A stretch of 64,000 nt of DNA from JBBPZA01 sp963728925 (GTDB lineage: Bacteria > Actinomycetota > Thermoleophilia > Solirubrobacterales > Solirubrobacteraceae), in assembly GCA_963728925.1 (NCBI GenBank), contig CAVSMB010000031.1, positions 1-64,000 on the forward strand, written 5' to 3'. This document shows positions 45,006-52,820 of the stretch, piece by piece; within the stretch, counting starts at the first letter, position 1; every line of letters starts with the position of its first letter. The notes below the pieces were generated by a model that did no database searches, had not been told where the DNA came from, and was given only the letters and a program-made list of their open reading frames with translations. A program made the translations under genes and the position numbers.

Positions 45006-45045
45006 AGTCTAATCCGCCTGCCGGGGTCGCTGCCAGGGCTATGCT
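45006..45045. promoter_or_regulatory. Divergent -10 boxes between antiporter and kinase genes
   Basis: Minus strand TAGACT at 45011-45006, 10 bases before the antiporter ATG. Plus strand TATGCT at 45040-45045, 6 bases before the kinase ATG. No -35 matches or ribosome binding sites are clear. Confidence 0.4.
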
Positions 45046-45051
45046 GCGGCG

Positions 45052-45912
45052 ATGTTCAAGCGGCGCTCGGACGGAGCCGGGCTCCAGGCCGGATCGTTGC
45101 TCGGCCCCTACCGGGTCGAGACCATGCTAGGCGAGGGCGGCATGGGGCAGGTCTACCGCGCCGTGCGCGAGAGTGACGGGGAGGTCGTCGCGCTGAAGGT
45201 CATGAAGCGCGAGTTCTCGGCCGACGAGCAGTACACGCGTCGCTTCCGCCGCGAGGCCCGTGCGGCTCAGGAGGTCCAGCACAAGCACCTGGTCAGCGTG
45301 CTCGAGGCCGGCGAGTCCGACGGGCGCCACTACCTCGTGATGCGCTACGTCCCCGGCCGCTCGCTCGAGGAGCGCGTCGAGGTCGACGGCCCGCTTTCGC
45401 TCGACGAGCTGCTTCGCACGGTGGCCCACATCGCCGCCGGCCTGGATGCGCTGCACCACCAGGGCCTCGTCCACCGCGACATCAAGACCTCGAACATCCT
45501 GCTCGGGCCCGACGGCTCTGCGGCCCTCACCGACTTCGGGCTCGCCAAGGGCCGCGGCTACAGCCTGCTGACCAAGCCCGGCCAGATCATGGGCACGCTC
45601 GACTACCTCGCCCCCGAGTTGATCCGCGGCGAGGAGGCGGGCCCGCGCAGCGACATCTACTCGTTCGGCTGCGTGGTCTACGAGTGCGTGGCGGGGCAAC
45701 CGCCGTTCGCGGGCAAGGGCGTCTTCCAGGTCGGCATGGCGCACCTCGAGGAGCAGCCGCCCGACCCCACCGCGTCGCGCCCCGACGTCCCGGACGGCTT
45801 CGCGGAGATCGTGCTCGCCGCGCTGGCCAAGGACCCCGAGCGGCGTCCCCCCACCGCGACGGCCTACGGGCACCTGCTGCGCCTGGCGGCGAAGCCCACA
45901 GGCACCCGATGA
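45052..45912 (+). CDS. Soluble Ser/Thr protein kinase (Hanks type)
   Basis: A 286-residue kinase domain alone: glycine loop GEGGMGQVY (residues 27-35), VAIK-type ALKVMK, catalytic loop HRDIKTSN near 141, DFG (DFGLAKG) near 161, an activation segment ending APE (GTLDYLAPELIRG) and a complete C-lobe. It has no membrane helix and no PASTA, lipid or sensor domain, so it is predicted to be cytosolic and controlled in trans. Its stop overlaps the start of the FHA gene (ATGA). This strongly suggests a kinase-phosphothreonine reader pair. The TATGCT box 6 bases before ATG predicts a leaderless mRNA. Confidence 0.92.
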   Translation: MFKRRSDGAGLQAGSLLGPYRVETMLGEGGMGQVYRAVRESDGEVVALKVMKREFSADEQYTRRFRREARAAQEVQHKHLVSVLEAGESDGRHYLVMRYVPGRSLEERVEVDGPLSLDELLRTVAHIAAGLDALHHQGLVHRDIKTSNILLGPDGSAALTDFGLAKGRGYSLLTKPGQIMGTLDYLAPELIRGEEAGPRSDIYSFGCVVYECVAGQPPFAGKGVFQVGMAHLEEQPPDPTASRPDVPDGFAEIVLAALAKDPERRPPTATAYGHLLRLAAKPTGTR

Positions 45913-46358
45913 GCACCGTCGTCGTCGTCGCCGGCGCCGCCGCGGGCGCGCGCATCACCGTCGACCGGGCGTTCGTGGTCGGGCGCGGCGAGGCCGACCT
46001 GATGATCGAGGACCCCCAGCTCTCGCGCCGCCACGCGACGCTCGCCCCCGGGCCCGGGAGCACCGTCGTCGTCACCGACCTGGGCTCGACGAACGGCACG
46101 TGGCTCAACGGGACGCGCATCGCCGGCCTGGCCACGCTGGCACCGGGGGACCGCCTGCGGATGGGCGACGCCGAGCTGGTCGTGGAGGTCGTCGCCGCGC
46201 CGCCACCGCCACCCTCGCTTCCCCCGCCGCCCGCCGGGGGAGCGCCCCCGGGGGCTCGCCGGCCGGCCGCGACCCGCCTCTCCACCGGCGTCGTGGCGAC
46301 CTACGCGGTGGTGGCGCTGGACGCCGTGGCGCTGCTCGCCTACTTCGCCGCGAGGTAG
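45909..46358 (+). CDS. FHA-domain protein with C-terminal membrane anchor
   Basis: 149 residues. The FHA domain (residues 1-90) has all phosphothreonine-binding positions: GRGEADLMI, SRRHATL and STNGTWLNG. It is followed by a Pro-rich linker and one hydrophobic helix at the very C-terminus (GVVATYAVVALDAVALLAYF), so the FHA domain would face the cytosol. The start overlaps the kinase stop (ATGA). Its 3' end overlaps the convergent second FHA gene by 19 bases. It probably recruits phosphorylated proteins to the membrane. Confidence 0.88.
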   Translation: MSTVVVVAGAAAGARITVDRAFVVGRGEADLMIEDPQLSRRHATLAPGPGSTVVVTDLGSTNGTWLNGTRIAGLATLAPGDRLRMGDAELVVEVVAAPPPPPSLPPPPAGGAPPGARRPAATRLSTGVVATYAVVALDAVALLAYFAAR

Positions 46359-46885
46359 ACGAGCATCACGAGCGCGACGAGCGCGAGCACCGCGAGCGGC
46401 GCGGTCCGCGCGCGGCGCTTGACGTGAACGTCGAAGAGCGCGGCGAGCTCGCGGCCCGGGACGGCGACCCGTGGGGCGGGCGCGAGCGGCGCGGCGCTGG
46501 GCGGCGGGGGCGGCGGCTGCGGCGCCGCCACCGGCTGCGCGGCGATCGCCGCCGGCACCGGGCGGACGGCCGAGGGCGCGCGTGCGATCTGCGCGAGGCT
46601 GCGGATCTCGACGACGGTCACGCCGAGCAGGACGTCGTCGCCCGGGCCGGCGAGGGCCGGGGCGTGGAGCTGCGCCCCGTTGACGAACGTGCCGTTGCTC
46701 GAGCCGAGGTCCTCGACTACCGCGCCCGCGCCCTTGGGCGATATCCGCGCGTGGCGGCGCGAGACCTGCACGTCGGCGAGGACGAGCTCGACGCCCGGGT
46801 CGCGGCCGAGCACGAGCGGCTCGCCCAGCGGCACCTGACGGCCCGCCCCGGGTCCCTCGACGATCTCGAGGCTCAGCTCGGACAT
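46340..46885 (-). CDS. Second FHA-domain protein with C-terminal membrane anchor
   Basis: 181 residues, same architecture as its convergent neighbour. FHA core: LGRDPGVELVLADVQVSRRH, DLGSSNGTFVNG. A linker of proline, alanine and repeated PPPPPPSAAPLAP follows, with a last hydrophobic helix (APLAVLALVALVMLVYLAAK). Sequence identity to the other FHA protein is low outside the motif positions, so this is not a recent duplication. It is divergent from the gene of unknown function at 46922. A TAGGGT box lies 10 bases before ATG 46885. Confidence 0.88.
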   Translation of the reverse strand: MSELSLEIVEGPGAGRQVPLGEPLVLGRDPGVELVLADVQVSRRHARISPKGAGAVVEDLGSSNGTFVNGAQLHAPALAGPGDDVLLGVTVVEIRSLAQIARAPSAVRPVPAAIAAQPVAAPQPPPPPPSAAPLAPAPRVAVPGRELAALFDVHVKRRARTAPLAVLALVALVMLVYLAAK

Positions 46886-46895
46886 TGCGGACGAC

Positions 46896-46914
46896 ACCCT
46901 ATCCGGGGTATACC
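46896..46914. promoter_or_regulatory. Divergent -10 boxes between the FHA and unknown gene
   Basis: Minus strand TAGGGT at 46901-46896, 10 bases before the FHA ATG; plus strand TATACC at 46909-46914, 7 bases before GTG 46922. The whole divergent gap is 36 bases, so both mRNAs should be leaderless or nearly so. Confidence 0.4.
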
Positions 46915-46921
46915 GGGTGCC

Positions 46922-48064
46922 GTGGCAGCTTCGAAGCAGCCTGGGAGCGTGCCGGACACGCCGAGCGTCGGTGGGCCAACGGATGCGTTCGAGGCGCTCG
47001 GGGACGCGCTCGTCAAGGCGGCCAAGGCCGCGCCAGTCGCGACGTCGGAAGCGCATGTCGCGCAGGCGTTCGCCCTGGGCTGGCAGATGGCCGAGCTCAA
47101 CCGGCCGCAGCGCGTCGGTCCGGTGAAGTCCACGGGCGACGGCCTGCCGGAACTCGGCTCGCTGGACGACGCCGAGCGCATCCGGATCCTCGTGGAGCAG
47201 ATCCAGGCCGGGATCACGAAGCTCCACGACCGGTTCAAGGAGTCCGGGCTCGCAGATCCGGACGCCAGCGCGGTGCGGGACAGCCTCGGGCAGAGCCCGC
47301 AGGACCGCAGCACCGCGGTCCGCGATCTGCACCTCGCCCTCCTCGGCTCGCTCACTGCGGCGGATTTCCGGCTCGGGAAGGCCTACGGCCTGGGACGGGC
47401 GGTGGCCGACACCTGCCGGGACCCGGCCGACCGCGCGAGCCTGAAGCGCGAGCTCGAGACCGACAGGGTCGCGAACCTCCTCCGCTGGCTCGACGACCTC
47501 AGCAGCGCGCTGCCGCCGCACGCGGGGCACAGCGTCGCCCGGTCGCTCGAACGTTGGCGCGACTGGGCTGACCAGCTCGGCGATGACGCGCAGATGGAGG
47601 GCACGTTGTCCGCGCTGCGTCGGCAGGGAGAGCTGTGGCGAGCGCTGCTCTCGGGCGAGAAGCGCGGCACCGAGATGCTCGAGATCGACAACTACCTCGA
47701 CGCCGCGCGCAGCCTCGCCGCCCGGACCAGATCGGTCGCCCGTGGCGTCATCACCCGGTTCCCGTTTCTCGTGGTGCTCATCGTCGGCCTGTTCGGCGGG
47801 GGGGTCGCGCTCTTGCTGAGCGACACGAGCTCCGCGTCGATCGTCGCGGGCGCGGGCGGCATCCTCGCGAGCCTCGGACTGACCTGGAAGGGAATCGGCG
47901 GATCGCTCGGACAGCTCGTCGGCAAGCTCGAGCAGCCGCTCTGGGGCGCCGAGCTCGACGCGGCCATCACACAGGCCATCACCCTCCTGCCCGAGAACAC
48001 CGCAGATCACCGCGAGCGCCGCGCGGTCGCTCTCGCGATGCCCGTGACCAAACCGGCCGACTGA
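46922..48064 (+). CDS. Uncharacterised membrane-anchored protein next to the FHA genes
   Basis: 380 residues with no family I recognise. Residues 1-260 are soluble, mostly helical and charged (for example FALGWQMAELNRPQRVGPVK, DRVANLLRWLDDLSSALPPH). Near residues 280-330 there are two hydrophobic segments forming a hairpin (FPFLVVLIVGLFGGGVALLL and SIVAGAGGILASLGLTW), then a short cytosolic C-terminus (TAWGAEL-type helix). The start is GTG 46922, from the TATACC box; a second GTG 27 bases on is possible. Position next to kinase/FHA genes makes it a candidate phosphorylation target or effector. That is inference only. Confidence 0.6.
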   Translation: MAASKQPGSVPDTPSVGGPTDAFEALGDALVKAAKAAPVATSEAHVAQAFALGWQMAELNRPQRVGPVKSTGDGLPELGSLDDAERIRILVEQIQAGITKLHDRFKESGLADPDASAVRDSLGQSPQDRSTAVRDLHLALLGSLTAADFRLGKAYGLGRAVADTCRDPADRASLKRELETDRVANLLRWLDDLSSALPPHAGHSVARSLERWRDWADQLGDDAQMEGTLSALRRQGELWRALLSGEKRGTEMLEIDNYLDAARSLAARTRSVARGVITRFPFLVVLIVGLFGGGVALLLSDTSSASIVAGAGGILASLGLTWKGIGGSLGQLVGKLEQPLWGAELDAAITQAITLLPENTADHRERRAVALAMPVTKPAD

Positions 48065-48093
48065 GGCGGCCGCCCCAGCGGGTGCCGACGCCG

Positions 48094-49305
48094 CTACGCG
48101 CGGCGCTCGGCGAACGCCTCGACCGTGCCTGCGGCGAGTGCGAGGCAGCGCTCGACGCAGGACCAGTCGACGTTCTCGGGGACGTCTGCCGGAAGGTGGT
48201 AGCCGGGTATCCCGGCCGGGCCCATGGACAGCAGCGACGCGGCCGGCAGACGGGCGAAGCGGGCGAGGATCGGGTCGGTCCATCCGCCGATGCGCCAGCG
48301 CTCGGGCTCGGGCAGCCCCGCGCGGCGGGCGCCCTCGTCGAGCAGCGCGAGATCCTCGGGGCGGTAGCGGTGCCCGAGCATCGGGCCCTCGACCGAGCAG
48401 GCGATCGGCGTCCCTGCCCCGAGCGTGTCCAGCCCGAGCACGAAGGTCAGCCCGGGCCACAGCTCCGTGCCGTACTCGCCCAGGAAGGCGCGCATCCCGG
48501 CCATGCCCGACTCCTCGCAGCCCGTGGAGACGATCAGCACCTCGACGTGGGCGAGCGGCTCGGCCGCCAGCGCCCGGGCGAGCGCGACCACGGCGGCGAC
48601 CCCAGTCGCGTTGTCACTCGCTCCGGGAACGGTCGGCGACGTCGCGATGTCGACGTCGACGGCGACCGAGAGCGCGAGCAGCGCGGCGCCGAGACCGCGG
48701 GCGGCGAGCGGCCCGCGACGGGCGCGGCCGACCTTGTCGTTGCCGCCGAGCGGCCGGCGGCGGCCGGCGCGGCCCGCTTCGGCTCCCGCCGCCACGAGCG
48801 CGAGGCCGGCCGCGGTGCCCGCCATGAACGGCTCGATCCGGCGGTGGTGTGGAGGGATCCGCTCCGCCACGCGCCAGAAGAGACCGCTGTGGGCGGCGTC
48901 GTTGTGGGCGACGAGCACGAGCGTGGCGCGGCGCTCGCCCTTGGACGGGATGCGGCCGATCACGTTCGCGCCCTCGGCTCCGGGCAGCAGCCGGCGCAGC
49001 CACGGCGCGCGGCCGCTGCCGTCGAGCTCGAGCGAGGCGAGGGTCGCCAGCGCGAGCAGCGCGCCGGCGCGGCCGCCGGCACGCGCGGCGACCAGGCCCG
49101 CCGCCGCGTGCGTCGCGTGCGCCCAGCCGTACGTTCCCTCGCCGCGGAACGGCTGGACGCGGACCTCCTGCACTTCGCCGTCCCGCAGCCGGCCGGCGAC
49201 CCAGGCCGCAGCCGCGCGCTCGCCGGCGCCTGCCGAATCGCGGCTGAGCGCCGCGAGCGCCTCGACGTCCTCGCGCAGGTGGCGCCCGTCGGGCCGGCCG
49301 CTCAC
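48094..49305 (-). CDS. M28-family metallopeptidase-like protein
   Basis: 403 residues. The M28 zinc-ligand pattern is visible: VLVAHNDAAHSG, then GASDNATGVAAVVALA, CEESGMAG and a late YHLPADVPENV. A hydrophobic pair lies in the N-terminal third and another segment is near 205-220, so it may be membrane-associated. It likely acts as an amino- or carboxypeptidase on small peptides. It is the active counterpart of the dead paralogue at 24248. Its GTG start overlaps the stop of the HMG-CoA-lyase-like gene (GTGA), transcribed in the same direction. Confidence 0.82.
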   Translation of the reverse strand: MSGRPDGRHLREDVEALAALSRDSAGAGERAAAAWVAGRLRDGEVQEVRVQPFRGEGTYGWAHATHAAAGLVAARAGGRAGALLALATLASLELDGSGRAPWLRRLLPGAEGANVIGRIPSKGERRATLVLVAHNDAAHSGLFWRVAERIPPHHRRIEPFMAGTAAGLALVAAGAEAGRAGRRRPLGGNDKVGRARRGPLAARGLGAALLALSVAVDVDIATSPTVPGASDNATGVAAVVALARALAAEPLAHVEVLIVSTGCEESGMAGMRAFLGEYGTELWPGLTFVLGLDTLGAGTPIACSVEGPMLGHRYRPEDLALLDEGARRAGLPEPERWRIGGWTDPILARFARLPAASLLSMGPAGIPGYHLPADVPENVDWSCVERCLALAAGTVEAFAERRA

Positions 49306-50216
49306 CCGCGCCAGTCCACCGGGCCGGCCGTGAGCAGGTGACTGCCGAGCGGGCGGCCGAGGACTTCCTGTGCACGGTGGGCGGCCTGGAGCAGGCGCTC
49401 GAGCGAGACGCCCGTCCGCACGCCCATCTCGTCGAGCATCGAGACCACGTCCTCCGTTGCGACGTTGCCGGTCGCCCCAGGCGGCACGGGGCAGCCGCCG
49501 AGCTCGCCGAAGCTGGACTCGAAGCTCTCCACCCCCGCCTCCAGCGCCGCCAGGAGGTTGGCGAGGCCCTGGCCCCGGGTGTTGTGGAAGTGCGCGGTGA
49601 GCTCGAGGCCCGGCAGTGTGGCGAAGGCCGCGGCGAAGAACTCGCGCACCTGCCGCGGGTTGGCCATGCCCGTGGTGTCGCCGAACCCGATCTCCTGCGC
49701 CCCCGCGCCGGCCAGACGGCGGGCGATGGAGAAGACCGTCTGCGGCTCGACGTGGCCTTCGTAGGGGCAGCCGAAGGCGACCGAGATGACGGCCTCGCAG
49801 CGCAGCCCGGCCTCGCGTGCCCGGCCCAGCACCGGCTCCAGGCCGGTCAGCGACTCGGCGATCGAGCGGTTGACGTTCTTGCGGTTGTGGGTCTCCGACG
49901 CCGACATGAAGACGTTGACCTCGTGAAAGCGGTCGCGCAGCTCGAGCGCGCGGTCGAGCCCTCGCTCGTTGGGAACCAGGACGCCGAGCGACACCTCATC
50001 GGGCACCCTGATGCGCTGCAGGACCTCCGCCCCGTCGGCGAGCTGGGGAATGACGTCCGCACGCACGAAGCTCGTGACCTCGATGCGCTCGAGGCCGGAG
50101 GCGGCAAGCAGCTCGACGAGCGCGACCTTGTCGTCGGTCGAGATGACCTCGGGCTCGTTCTGGAACCCGTCGCGCGGCCCGACCTCGCGGATGCGCACCT
50201 GCTCGGGCAGCGTCAC
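49302..50216 (-). CDS. Hydroxymethylglutaryl-CoA lyase-like enzyme
   Basis: A 304-residue DRE-TIM metallolyase. It has the substrate and metal motif IREVGPRDGFQNEP, FMSASETHNRKNVNRSI, VSVAFGCPYEGHV, GFGDTTGMANPRQVR, HFHNTRGQGLAN and the cysteine loop ELGGCPVPPGATGNVATEDV. It cleaves HMG-CoA to acetoacetate and acetyl-CoA, linking with acetoacetyl-CoA synthetase at 27396. GTG 50216 follows a TAGACT box by 7 bases. Confidence 0.9.
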   Translation of the reverse strand: MTLPEQVRIREVGPRDGFQNEPEVISTDDKVALVELLAASGLERIEVTSFVRADVIPQLADGAEVLQRIRVPDEVSLGVLVPNERGLDRALELRDRFHEVNVFMSASETHNRKNVNRSIAESLTGLEPVLGRAREAGLRCEAVISVAFGCPYEGHVEPQTVFSIARRLAGAGAQEIGFGDTTGMANPRQVREFFAAAFATLPGLELTAHFHNTRGQGLANLLAALEAGVESFESSFGELGGCPVPPGATGNVATEDVVSMLDEMGVRTGVSLERLLQAAHRAQEVLGRPLGSHLLTAGPVDWRG

Positions 50217-50223
50217 ACGGCGA

Positions 50224-50233
50224 AGTCTAGGAT
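50224..50233. promoter_or_regulatory. Overlapping back-to-back -10 boxes in a 25-base divergent gap
   Basis: Minus strand TAGACT at 50229-50224 (7 bases before GTG 50216); plus strand TAGGAT at 50228-50233 (8 bases before ATG 50242). They share bases 50228-50229. The two promoters cannot be occupied at once. Confidence 0.4.
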
Positions 50234-50241
50234 GGCGCGCC

Positions 50242-50955
50242 ATGCGCACGCTCCTCCTCTCCGTCCTCCTCGTCCTCCTCGTCGCGGTGCCCGCGGCGTT
50301 CGCGTCCCCGGCCACGCCAATCGTGCAGCCCGAGCCGACCGGCGCCGGCCTCCCGTACCTCGGCACCCCCGGCATCTACGGCGCCGGGGACATCCCGCCC
50401 GCGATCCGCGGCTACCGCAGCTCGGGAGCCTGGGACCGCGACATCGACGCGGTGGTCGAGCAGGCGCGCGTCGACGTCAAGGAAGGGGCCAAGCTCGTCC
50501 GCGCGCGCGGGGGCAAGCCGGCGATCGTCTTCGACATCGACGAGACGACGCTGTCCAACTACGAGTTCTGGAGTGCTGCGGATTTCAAGAACGGGCCGTC
50601 GATCGCCACGGGCCTTCTCCAGGGACGCGATCCCGCCATCCGCCAGACCAAGCGACTGTTCGACCTCGCCCGGCGCCTGGGACTCAAGCTCGTGTTCATC
50701 ACCGGCAGGCCCGACGCGCTTCGCTCGGTGACCAAGCGCAACCTCACGCGCGCCGGCTACGCCGGCTACAAGCTGATCACGCGCGGCGACGACGGCAACG
50801 CCTCGGTCGTGCCCTACAAGTCGGGTGCTCGCAAGAACCTCTACAAGCGTGGCTACGAGGTCGTCGCCAACCTGGGCGACCAGTACTCAGACCTCGCCGG
50901 CGGGTTCGCCGACGTCGCCTACAAGATCGCCAACCCGATGTACTTCATCCCATAA
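50242..50955 (+). CDS. Secreted HAD-family acid phosphatase (class B type)
   Basis: 237 residues. A signal peptide (MRTLLLSVLLVLLVAVPAAF) is followed by a class B/III acid-phosphatase-like HAD domain. Motif I is IVFDIDETTLSNYEFW (DIDET), motif II LKLVFITGRPD, and motif III/IV are in YKSGARKNLYKRGYEVVANLGDQYSD. Predicted to hydrolyse phosphomonoesters outside the cytoplasm, perhaps for phosphate scavenging, matching phoU/ppk2 elsewhere. Intact. Confidence 0.88.
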   Translation: MRTLLLSVLLVLLVAVPAAFASPATPIVQPEPTGAGLPYLGTPGIYGAGDIPPAIRGYRSSGAWDRDIDAVVEQARVDVKEGAKLVRARGGKPAIVFDIDETTLSNYEFWSAADFKNGPSIATGLLQGRDPAIRQTKRLFDLARRLGLKLVFITGRPDALRSVTKRNLTRAGYAGYKLITRGDDGNASVVPYKSGARKNLYKRGYEVVANLGDQYSDLAGGFADVAYKIANPMYFIP

Positions 50956-50962
50956 GGGACGC

Positions 50963-51283
50963 TCAGGTTCCCGGCGCGCGGTAGTCGACCGACTTCTTCG
51001 CCGCCGCGTCGACGGTCTCCGGGGTGATGAGGACCACTGACTCGACGGTGGTCCTGCCGTCGCCGTTGATGGCCAGCGCTATCGCCGTCGCCGTCTCGTC
51101 GTCGGGCAGCTCGCCGATCGCGTAGACGTCGGTGTCGCCGAAGGCGAAGTAGAAGGTCTCGAGCGAGCCGCCATGCGCCTCGAAGAGCTGCGCGATGGCG
51201 TCGCGACGGGCGGAGCCGCCCTTCGCGGCGACCCCCTTGACGCCTTCGGGGGTGTAGGACGCCTTGTAGAGGAACTTCGGCAT
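50963..51283 (-). CDS. GYD-domain protein
   Basis: A 106-residue ferredoxin-like alpha/beta protein of the GYD family: starts MPKFLYKASYTPEGVKGV and has FYFAFGDTDVYAIGELPDDE and the end part TVDAAAKKSVDYRAPG. Family members are small, dimeric and of unknown function. A Shine-Dalgarno GGGAGGCAG precedes ATG 51283, so this mRNA has a leader. Confidence 0.85.
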   Translation of the reverse strand: MPKFLYKASYTPEGVKGVAAKGGSARRDAIAQLFEAHGGSLETFYFAFGDTDVYAIGELPDDETATAIALAINGDGRTTVESVVLITPETVDAAAKKSVDYRAPGT

Positions 51284-51342
51284 GGCTGCTGCCTCCCGGG
51301 CCTCGTGAACGGGGACGCGCCAACCCTACCGCGCGGCGAGGC

Positions 51343-52080
51343 TCACCACATCGAGAGGCCGCCGCTCACGTTGAGCGTCTGGCCGGTGACGTAGGACGCG
51401 TCGTCGGAGGCGAGATAGGCGATCGCCGCGGCGACCTCCTCGGGCTCGCCGCTGCGGCGCATCGCCGTCGCGTCGACCATGCCCTGCTTGAGGCGCTCGC
51501 CGATCTCGCCGAGCTGGACCGCCGCGGAGTCGAGCAGCGGCGTCTCGATCGGGCCCGGGGCGACGGCGTTGCAGCGCACGCCGTAGCGGGCGGACTCGCG
51601 GGCGATCGCCTTGGTGAAGCCGATGACGCCGGCCTTCGCCGCGCTGTAGGTCGCCGAGCCCTGCGAGCCGACGCGGCCGGCCTCGCTCGCGACGTTGACG
51701 ATCGCGCCACCGCCGCGCTCGTGCATCGCCGGCAGCACCGCGTGGGTCACCGCGAGCACGCCGCGCAGGTTCACGCCGAGGACGAAGTCCCAGAGCTCGG
51801 GGTCGGTGTTGACGAAGAACGCGAAGCGATCGGTCCCGGCGTTGTTCACGACGATCTCGAACGGCCCCGTCGCCTCGACCCCCGCCCGCGCGGCGCGCGC
51901 GTCGGCGACGTCGAAGACGACGACCTCGCCATCGATCTCGCCCGCGACCGACTGCGCCGCGGCCTCGTCGAGGTCGGCGACGACGACGCGCGCTCCCTCG
52001 GCCGCCAGCCGCCGCGCGGTGGCGGCGCCGATCCCCGACGCGCCGCCGGTGACGAGCGCGGCTCTCCCCTCGAGGCGCAT
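51343..52080 (-). CDS. SDR-family oxidoreductase (FabG-like)
   Basis: A 245-residue short-chain dehydrogenase with cofactor motif ALVTGGASGIGAATARRLAA, VVNNAGTDRFAFFV, the Ser and catalytic YSAAKAGVIGFTKAIA motif (Tyr-x-x-x-Lys) and NVSGGLSMW at the end. The most similar named groups are 3-oxoacyl-ACP reductase and hydroxycyclohexanecarboxyl-CoA dehydrogenases. ATG 52080 is preceded by TAGGCT 10 bases upstream. Confidence 0.88.
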   Translation of the reverse strand: MRLEGRAALVTGGASGIGAATARRLAAEGARVVVADLDEAAAQSVAGEIDGEVVVFDVADARAARAGVEATGPFEIVVNNAGTDRFAFFVNTDPELWDFVLGVNLRGVLAVTHAVLPAMHERGGGAIVNVASEAGRVGSQGSATYSAAKAGVIGFTKAIARESARYGVRCNAVAPGPIETPLLDSAAVQLGEIGERLKQGMVDATAMRRSGEPEEVAAAIAYLASDDASYVTGQTLNVSGGLSMW

Positions 52081-52090
52081 GGCGCCGCGC

Positions 52091-52112
52091 AGCCTACCCG
52101 GCCGCATAGACT
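52091..52112. promoter_or_regulatory. Divergent -10 boxes of the SDR and npdG genes
   Basis: Minus strand TAGGCT at 52096-52091, 10 bases before the SDR ATG; plus strand TAGACT at 52107-52112, 9 bases before the npdG GTG. The divergent gap is 41 bases. Confidence 0.4.
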
Positions 52113-52121
52113 CCCCGCGGC

Positions 52122-52820
52122 GTGAGCGAGCCCGTCGCCATCGTCGGCGCCACCGGCGCCCTGGGCTTCGGCCTCTCCGTCCGCTTCGCGCGCGCCGGGG
52201 TGCCGGTCCTCATGGGCTCGCGAAGCGCCGAGCGCGCGAACGAGGCCGCCGTGCGGGTGCGCGAGCGCGTGCCGGCGGGCGAGCTGACCCCGCTCCCCAA
52301 CGAGGACGCCGTCCCCGAGGCCGAGATCGTCATCCTCGCCGTCCCCTTCCGCAACCACGCCGAGAACCTCAAGAACCTCCAACACGTCCTGCGCGAGGGC
52401 CAGGTCCTCGTCGACACCACGGTGCCGCTCGCCGCAGCGGTCGGCGGCCGCGCCACCCGCGTGCTCGGCGTGCCCCAGGGCTCGGCCGCCGAGCAGGCGG
52501 CCGAGATGGTCCCCGACGGGGTTGGCGTGGTCGCGGCGCTGCACAGCGTCGGTGCGCCCAAGCTCGCCAACCTCGACGAGCGCCTGGACGAGGACGTGCT
52601 CGTCGTGGGCGACAAGCGCGCCGAGAAGCAGCGCGTCGCCGCGCTGATCGACCGCATCGACGGCCTGCGCTCCGTGGACGCCGGGCGGCTGGAGCAGGCG
52701 CGCGTCACCGAGTCGCTGACGGCGCTGATGATCTCGATCAACGGCCGCTACAAGGTGCACGGCGGCCTGCGCATCGTCGGGCTGCCCGAGGAGCTGTGGC
52801 CGGCCCCGTCGTCCTCCTGA
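52122..52820 (+). CDS. npdG: NADPH:F420 oxidoreductase
   Basis: A 232-residue F420H2:NADP oxidoreductase (NpdG/Fno type). It has the Rossmann motif AIVGATGALGFGLSVRFARA, then GSRSAERANEA, VILAVPFRNHAENLKNL, VDTTVPLAA, and the C-terminal SLTALMISINGRYKVHGGLR. It transfers hydride between NADPH and F420, keeping F420 reduced for LLM-class enzymes such as the one at 26315. GTG start; its 3' end overlaps cofD by 25 bases, so reduction and biosynthesis genes are tightly linked. Confidence 0.88.
   Translation: MSEPVAIVGATGALGFGLSVRFARAGVPVLMGSRSAERANEAAVRVRERVPAGELTPLPNEDAVPEAEIVILAVPFRNHAENLKNLQHVLREGQVLVDTTVPLAAAVGGRATRVLGVPQGSAAEQAAEMVPDGVGVVAALHSVGAPKLANLDERLDEDVLVVGDKRAEKQRVAALIDRIDGLRSVDAGRLEQARVTESLTALMISINGRYKVHGGLRIVGLPEELWPAPSSS

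Noticed and set aside
41807..45130. 1107-codon plus-strand open frame opposite the antiporter
   Set aside because: Shadow of the 955-residue antiporter gene; biased composition and no family.
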